Positions 5,948-10,369 of a DNA stretch of 10,369 bases are shown in pieces. The notes under the pieces were generated by a model. The model was not told the origin of the DNA. It worked only from the letters and a program-made list of their open reading frames with translations, and made no database searches. How positions within the stretch are numbered: the stretch's first letter is position 1; every line of letters starts with the position of its first letter. A program made the translations under genes and the position numbers. This DNA comes from Rhodothermaceae bacterium (GTDB lineage Bacteria; Bacteroidota; Rhodothermia; Rhodothermales; Rubricoccaceae), in NCBI GenBank assembly GCA_013003465.1, contig JABDIZ010000140.1, forward strand, positions 1-10,369, given 5' to 3'.

Positions 5948-7315
5948 GTGAAAGACAGCATCCGCATCGCCTCCGGCCAAGGCTTCTGGGGCGACCTCCA
6001 GCGCGCCCCCATCGATCAGGCGCGCAACGGCCCCATCGACTACCTCGTAATGGACTACCTCGCCGAGGTCACCATGTCCATCATGCAGAAGCAGAAGCTG
6101 CGCAACCCCGCCCTCGGCTACGCGCGCGACTTCGTGGAGGTTGTCACCGAACTCGCCCCGGATATCAAGGAAAAGGGCTTCACCGTGATCTCGAACGCGG
6201 GCGGCGTCAACCCCGTCGGTTGTGCTGAAGCCATCGTTGAGGGTATCCGCAGCCGCGGTGTCTCGGGCCTCAAGGTGGCCGTCGTCACGGGCGACGATTT
6301 GTTGGATCAGTTGGATGACCTCCTCGCCGACGGCGTCGAACTGCGGCATATGGAGACGGGCGAGCCGATGGCGCCTGTCCGCGACCAGATGGTGAGCGCC
6401 AACGTCTACCTCGGCGCCGGACCCATTGTCGAGGCGCTCCGACAGGGTGCCGATGTCATCGTGACGGGCCGGACGACGGACACCGGGCTCACGCTCGCGC
6501 CTATGATCCACGAATTCGGCTGGGCGATGGACGACTGGGACAAGATGGCAGCAGGCACCGTCGCCGGGCACATCCTGGAGTGCGGCGCACAGTCCTCCGG
6601 TGGCAACTTCACCGACTGGCAGACCGTCCCCGACATGGCAGGCATTGGCTTTCCCATCGCCGAAGCGCGGCCGGATGGCACGTTCACGATCACCAAGCAC
6701 GACGGCACCGGGGGGCTCGTCTCGCGGCAGACCGTCGCCGAGCAGCTGCTCTACGAGATCGGCGATCCGAAAGACTACATCACGCCTAACGGCATCGCGG
6801 ATTTCACCTCGATTCATCTGGAGGACGAGTCGGAGAACCGCGTCCGCGTGCACGGCATCACGGGGGAGCCAGAGACCGAGTTCTACAAGGTCTCGGCCGC
6901 CTACTCGGACGGCTGGAAAGCCACCTCCACACTCGTCTACGCCTGGCCCGACGCCGCGAAGAAGGCCCGCGCCGCTGCCGACATCCTCAAAAAACGCCTC
7001 GACGCGCTCGGGTTGGAGTTCGAGGAGTACCGCGCCGAACTGATCGGCCTCAACGCCCTCACCGAGAACGACGAAGCTGCGTCGGCGAAAGAAGCCGACC
7101 TCGACGAGGTGATGCTTCGCGTCTCCGTGCGCGGACAGGACAAGGCGGCCATCGAGCAGTTCGGCCGCGAGATCGCGCCGCTGATCCTGACCGGCCCGAG
7201 CGCCGTGACGGGCTTCGCAGGCGGGCGCCCGCGCCCGAGCGAGGTCATCGCCTACTGGCCCGCGCTGATCCCGAAGGACCGCGTGCAGACCGAGGTGACC
7301 GTCCTAGAGGCTTAA
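5948..7315 (+). CDS. AtuA/DUF1446-family protein (acyclic terpene utilization-like)
   Basis: With the GTG at 5948 the product has 455 residues and opens KDSIRIASGQGFWGD, like the usual '(K)xIRIxSGxGFxGD' start of the family. A GTG at 5906, 3 bases after the lipoprotein stop, would add 14 residues with no family match. Conserved segments include DYLVMDYLAEVTM (31-43), ISNAGGVNPVGC (81-92), VTGRTTDTGLTLAP (172-185) and GHILECGAQSSGGNF (207-221). AtuA was named from the Pseudomonas citronellol/geraniol pathway, but its reaction is not established, and none of the other atu genes (biotin carboxylase, geranyl-CoA carboxylase and so on) is present here. The small ferredoxin-fold AtuA partner domain is also absent. 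A role in acid or CoA-thioester metabolism is a guess. It is probably cytoplasmic, with no signal peptide. Confidence 0.85.
   Translation: MKDSIRIASGQGFWGDLQRAPIDQARNGPIDYLVMDYLAEVTMSIMQKQKLRNPALGYARDFVEVVTELAPDIKEKGFTVISNAGGVNPVGCAEAIVEGIRSRGVSGLKVAVVTGDDLLDQLDDLLADGVELRHMETGEPMAPVRDQMVSANVYLGAGPIVEALRQGADVIVTGRTTDTGLTLAPMIHEFGWAMDDWDKMAAGTVAGHILECGAQSSGGNFTDWQTVPDMAGIGFPIAEARPDGTFTITKHDGTGGLVSRQTVAEQLLYEIGDPKDYITPNGIADFTSIHLEDESENRVRVHGITGEPETEFYKVSAAYSDGWKATSTLVYAWPDAAKKARAAADILKKRLDALGLEFEEYRAELIGLNALTENDEAASAKEADLDEVMLRVSVRGQDKAAIEQFGREIAPLILTGPSAVTGFAGGRPRPSEVIAYWPALIPKDRVQTEVTVLEA
7312..7315. other. Shared palindromic stop TTAA of two convergent genes
   Basis: The plus-strand AtuA-family gene ends with TAA at 7313-7315, and the minus-strand membrane-protein gene ends with TAA read from 7314 to 7312. 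The two stops overlap within TTAA, so the genes meet with no gap and no room for a separate terminator. Confidence 0.9.
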
Positions 7316-7761
7316 GCCACCGGTTCGGGCGGATGCGTCCGTCGCCGGAGGTGCGCGGCGAGGAACGGGACGAGCGGGGCGGCCAGCGTGTACAGCACAA
7401 GCAATACCGCAGCGAGCGTCGGCGTGTACCAGCCGAGGCGGACGAACGGCCCGCCCAGTGCGAACACCCACACGGCGAACGCGACAGTGCTCGTCAGCAC
7501 CCGCGAGATGGGAAGCGCGGATGTCTGGGAGGCATACCACGTCCAGAGCGGCGTGAGCACGAGGACCGCGCCAAAGACAATCCAGTGGAGTGTCGGCGAT
7601 CCGAGGGGGTCGGCGTGGAGGATGCGGTCGAGAAACACCCACGCGGCGACGACATCGGCGGGAATGTAGGCGAGGAGGCGCGTGCGGTAGTCGTCGGCCG
7701 GAGACGCAGAGCGCGTGTGGCCCATCAGTTCGGCATCGGAGGAAGGAAGGCGGATACCCAT
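7312..7761 (-). CDS. Small multi-pass membrane protein of unknown function
   Basis: With the ATG at 7761 the product has 149 residues. In-frame ATGs at 7809 (16 residues more) and 7725 (12 fewer) are alternatives. A polar N-terminus (1-27) precedes a segment LLAYIPADVVAAWVFLD (29-45). Three clear membrane helices follow at about 58-76, 88-105 and 112-136, and a basic Arg/His/Pro-rich tail ends the protein. The patterns Y-I-P-A-(D/E)-V-V-A-A, FAVWVFALGGPF and WYTPTLAAVLLVLYTLAAPL recall small uncharacterised membrane proteins seen in various bacteria, for which I know no function. The gene is convergent with the AtuA-family gene and divergent from the ABC transporter gene. Confidence 0.72.
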   Translation of the reverse strand: MGIRLPSSDAELMGHTRSASPADDYRTRLLAYIPADVVAAWVFLDRILHADPLGSPTLHWIVFGAVLVLTPLWTWYASQTSALPISRVLTSTVAFAVWVFALGGPFVRLGWYTPTLAAVLLVLYTLAAPLVPFLAAHLRRRTHPPEPVA

Positions 7762-7981
7762 GGCACAAGGGGGAAGGGTGGATGGGCGAGCCACAGTAGG
7801 GCGCGCCAAATGACGGCCGTGTGTCGCAGCGAACCATAACGGCGCTGGATTTCATCCTCGGGTCCGTGGCACAGGGGTGTCAGCGTGGGGCGCTAGGTTG
7901 GAGCGAATCGTCTCCCGCGCTACTCGCCGGATCACGACCCGCCGCCGGGCGTTGGCCGATCCGTCCCGCCTGTCCGTTCGT
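7762..7981. other. Divergent intergenic region before the ABC transporter gene
   Basis: These 220 bases separate the starts of the small membrane-protein gene (minus) and the ABC transporter gene (plus), so both promoters should lie here. I see no convincing promoter element, operator or RNA gene. An in-frame GTG at 7877 could extend the transporter by 35 Arg-rich residues, but they do not look like part of the family fold. Confidence 0.4.
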
Positions 7982-9784
7982 ATGGCCTCGCCGCTCCGCC
8001 GTCTCAACCCGTACCTCTGGCGCTACAAGCACCTCATGATTCCGGGGATGCTGGCCGCGCTCATCTCGGCCATCTTCGCGCTGATCGTGCCCAGTGTGGT
8101 GCGCGAGGCTGTGGACGCGGTGCCTCGCATGGTAGCGCTGCACAATCTCTACGCGGGGACGCCCTTCGAAGACACCCTCTACCGCGACTTCGCGCGGACA
8201 CTCATCCTCGCAGGCGGCCTGATCGTGCTCCTCAGTGTCATGAGCGGGCTGTTCACCTTCACGATGCGGCGGACGGTCGTGGTGGCGAGCCGCCACATCG
8301 AGTACGACCTGCGGAACCGGCTCTACAGCCACCTCCAGCGGCTCTCCGGTGGCTTCTACAAGCAGTACCCGACGGGCGATGTGCTCACGCGCGCCACGTC
8401 CGACATCGAGCGCGTGCGGCGCTACATCGGCCCGGCGTACATGTACTCAGCGCGGGCACTCACGGCGGTCGTCACGGCGCTCGTGGTGATGTTCGCCATC
8501 TCGCCCACGCTCACGCTTTGGGCGCTCCTCCCAATGCCGCTGCTCGCGGTCGCCATCTTCTTCGTCTCGAAGATGGTCCACGTCCGCACCGACCGGCAGC
8601 AGAAACAGTACTCGACGCTGACGAGCCGCGTGCAGGAAGCGCTCGCCGGGATCCGGGTCATCAAGGCCTACGCGCGGGAGGACTTCGAGGCGGGGCGTTT
8701 CGACCGCGAGAGTGAGGCCTATCGCGAACGGACGCTCTCGCTTGCCCTCGTGGATGCGGCCTTCCGGCCCATCATGATGATCCTGATCGGCGCGAGCACG
8801 GTGCTGGTCGTGTGGATCGGCGGGCGGCTCGTGATCGAGGGCACTCTCTCGCTCGGCAACATCGCCGAGTACATCATCTATGTCGCCATCCTAACGTGGC
8901 CGGTCGCGTCGTTCGGCTACGTGATCTCGATGATCCAGCAGGCCTCGGCCAGTGCCAGCCGCATCTTCGAACTCCTCGACACCGAGCCCGCCGTGCAAGA
9001 CGGCCCGACGACGGATATGGCTCTCACGAGCATCACGGGCCGCGTCACGTTCGAGGACGTGACCTACCGCTACACCGACGGTGGCCCAGCCGTCCTCGAT
9101 GGCATCTCGTTCGATGTGCCTGCCGGGACGACGCTCGGCATCGTCGGGCGGACGGGTTCGGGCAAGAGCACGCTCATCGAACTCATTCCGCGCCTGATGG
9201 ACGCCACGGGCGGCGCCCTCCGCGTGGACGGCCACGATGTCCGCACAATCCCGCTCGATGTGCTGCGCCAGGCCATCGGCTACGTGCCGCAAGAGGTCTT
9301 TCTGTTCTCCGATACTGTGGGCCACAACATCGCTTTCGGCGCGATGGACGCCGCCGAGACGGACATCCGCCGCGCGGCCGAGGAGGCGGATCTGCTCGCC
9401 AATGTGGACGACTTTCCGGAGGGCTTCGAGACGGTCTTGGGCGAGCGCGGCATCACACTCTCCGGCGGGCAGAAGCAGCGGTCGGCCATCGCCCGCGCGC
9501 TCATCCGCAATCCGCAGATCCTCCTGCTGGACGATGCCCTCTCCGCCGTGGACACGAGCACCGAGGCCACTATCCTCGGCCACCTCCGCCAGCACTACGG
9601 GCGCCGCACCATCGTCATCGCCAGCCACCGCATCTCGGCCGTGCAGGAGGCCGACCAGATCGTCGTCCTCGACGAGGGCCAGATCACCGAGCGCGGCACG
9701 CACGACGAGTTGATGCAGCACGACGGCTTCTACGCCGACCTCTACCGCAAGCAACTCCTCGAAGCCGAACTCGCCGAGGCATGA
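7982..9784 (+). CDS. ABC exporter half-transporter (MdlA/BmrC-like), fused membrane and ATPase domains
   Basis: With the ATG at 7982 the product has 600 residues, the usual size of a half-exporter. Six membrane helices (about 15-320) form a type I exporter domain, with the coupling-region pattern YPTGDVLTRATSDIERVR at 129-146. The ATPase domain (about 350-595) has Walker A GRTGSGKST (389-397), a Q-loop with Gln437, signature LSGGQ (493-497), Walker B ILLLD ending at Asp517, the D-loop SAVD, and H-loop His549. The residue after Walker B, normally catalytic Glu, is Asp518 (LLLDDALSAVD). This is the pattern of the MdlA/YheI (BmrC) side of heterodimeric drug or lipid exporters. Such a half normally pairs with a full-Glu partner; none is in view. 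Its stop overlaps the RNase Z start by four bases, so the two are probably co-transcribed. Confidence 0.95.
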   Translation: MASPLRRLNPYLWRYKHLMIPGMLAALISAIFALIVPSVVREAVDAVPRMVALHNLYAGTPFEDTLYRDFARTLILAGGLIVLLSVMSGLFTFTMRRTVVVASRHIEYDLRNRLYSHLQRLSGGFYKQYPTGDVLTRATSDIERVRRYIGPAYMYSARALTAVVTALVVMFAISPTLTLWALLPMPLLAVAIFFVSKMVHVRTDRQQKQYSTLTSRVQEALAGIRVIKAYAREDFEAGRFDRESEAYRERTLSLALVDAAFRPIMMILIGASTVLVVWIGGRLVIEGTLSLGNIAEYIIYVAILTWPVASFGYVISMIQQASASASRIFELLDTEPAVQDGPTTDMALTSITGRVTFEDVTYRYTDGGPAVLDGISFDVPAGTTLGIVGRTGSGKSTLIELIPRLMDATGGALRVDGHDVRTIPLDVLRQAIGYVPQEVFLFSDTVGHNIAFGAMDAAETDIRRAAEEADLLANVDDFPEGFETVLGERGITLSGGQKQRSAIARALIRNPQILLLDDALSAVDTSTEATILGHLRQHYGRRTIVIASHRISAVQEADQIVVLDEGQITERGTHDELMQHDGFYADLYRKQLLEAELAEA

Positions 9785-10369
9785 TCGAGGTCATACCGCT
9801 CGGCACCGGCTCGGCCATCCCGACGCGGCATCGCCACCTCGCCGGGTGCGCACTCCGCCGCGAAGGACGGTTGTTCCTGTTCGACTGCGGCGAGGGCACG
9901 CAGCTTCAACTCCTCCGTGCCGATCTCAACCGCGCCCGCCTTGATGCGGTATTTATCACGCACCTCCACGGCGACCACCTCTACGGCCTGCCGGGGCTCA
10001 TCACGACCCTCGCCCTTCTCGAGCGCACGAAACCACTCACGGTCGTAGGGCCGGGCGGCCTCCGCGAGATCGTGACAAGTCTACCGGGGCTGGCGCGTGA
10101 CTGGCTACCGTTCGAGGTGCAGTGGGTCGAACTGGAAGAGGGGTTCGAGCACGCTGTCGTCTACGAAAGCGACGCCTGCACCGTCGAGGCACGGCCCTTG
10201 GAGCACCGAGTGTTCTGTGCAGGCTTCCGGTTTCAGGAAAAGACGCGGCTGGGCCACATTGACGGCGAGAAGGCGCGGGCGGCGGGTGTGACCGAGGGCT
10301 GGCAGTATGAAGCGCTCAAACGCCGCGAGACGATCACGCTCGCCGACGGCACGCGGCTCGGCCCGGAGG
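9781..10369 (+). CDS. rnz: Ribonuclease Z (tRNA 3' processing), 5' part; runs off the window
   Basis: This is the first 196 codons of a zinc-dependent metallo-beta-lactamase-fold endonuclease that trims the 3' trailer of tRNA precursors in the cytoplasm. Visible family features are the PLGTGSAIPT opening (6-15), FDCGEGTQLQLLR (34-46), and the metal-binding motif THLHGDHLYGLPGL (60-73) with His61, His63, Asp65 and His66. The LEHRVFCAGFRF segment (140-151) adds His142, a probable further metal ligand. The C-terminal part, with the last metal ligands, lies beyond the right edge; full-length members are around 300 residues. The ATG at 9781 overlaps the ABC gene stop (ATGA), which points to translational coupling. 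A general MBL-fold hydrolase is the alternative, but the opening and the HLHGDH motif favour RNase Z. Confidence 0.93.
   Translation, partial: MIEVIPLGTGSAIPTRHRHLAGCALRREGRLFLFDCGEGTQLQLLRADLNRARLDAVFITHLHGDHLYGLPGLITTLALLERTKPLTVVGPGGLREIVTSLPGLARDWLPFEVQWVELEEGFEHAVVYESDACTVEARPLEHRVFCAGFRFQEKTRLGHIDGEKARAAGVTEGWQYEALKRRETITLADGTRLGPE

Noticed and set aside
5300..6853. 517-codon minus-strand frame
   Set aside because: It covers two well-supported plus-strand genes (the lipoprotein and the AtuA-family gene) antisense, and has the His/Val/Asp/Arg-rich composition typical of high-GC shadows.
7877..7981. N-terminal extension of the ABC transporter from GTG 7877
   Set aside because: The added 35 residues are Arg-rich and lack family resemblance; the ATG at 7982 gives a normal-length half-exporter.
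8891..9754. 287-codon minus-strand frame
   Set aside because: It is antisense to the ABC transporter ATPase domain, where all ATPase motifs are intact on the plus strand.

Overview
The window is an ordinary, gene-dense chromosomal segment of a high-GC bacterium. Several signs point to a marine or halophilic member of Bacteroidota/Rhodothermota (Rhodothermales-like). These are a decayed type IX secretion (T9SS) C-terminal sorting domain with its PYPNPF motif, a membrane-anchored ComEA-type protein, lipoproteins with Bacteroidota-style lipoboxes, and start codons with almost no Shine-Dalgarno sequence (several are GTG). The phylum is an inference; no rRNA or marker tree is available here. I see no phage, IS element, CRISPR array or tRNA.

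Left block (1-2424): on the minus strand, in transcription order, recO (DNA repair), a YceI-family lipoprotein, and the first 22 codons of a gene that looks like lexA and leaves the window at base 1. recO is divergent from a plus-strand gene for a membrane-anchored helix-hairpin-helix (ComEA-like) protein. DNA repair and DNA handling are the common theme.

Middle block (2425-5089): a convergent gap with a GC-rich hairpin, a small single-pass membrane protein (minus), and a divergent Nudix hydrolase followed 8 bases later by acetate kinase (ackA). The Nudix/ackA junction is an array of five 7-base repeats in which the Nudix reading frame ends. Downstream of ackA lies a broken T9SS sorting-domain remnant, with one frameshift and one nonsense codon, and no body of the parent protein.

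Right block (5090-10369): a lipoprotein resembling the Bacteroidota DUF6503 group, then an AtuA/DUF1446-family protein on the same strand. A small multi-pass membrane protein is convergent with it and shares a palindromic TTAA stop. It is divergent from an MdlA/BmrC-like ABC exporter half-transporter, whose stop overlaps the start of ribonuclease Z (ATGA overlap). RNase Z runs off the right edge.

I did not find a convincing undescribed multi-gene system. The items most worth a second look are the T9SS remnant, the heptamer array, the half-transporter with Asp in place of the catalytic Glu and no partner in view, the solo AtuA protein, and the recO-yceI-lexA arrangement.
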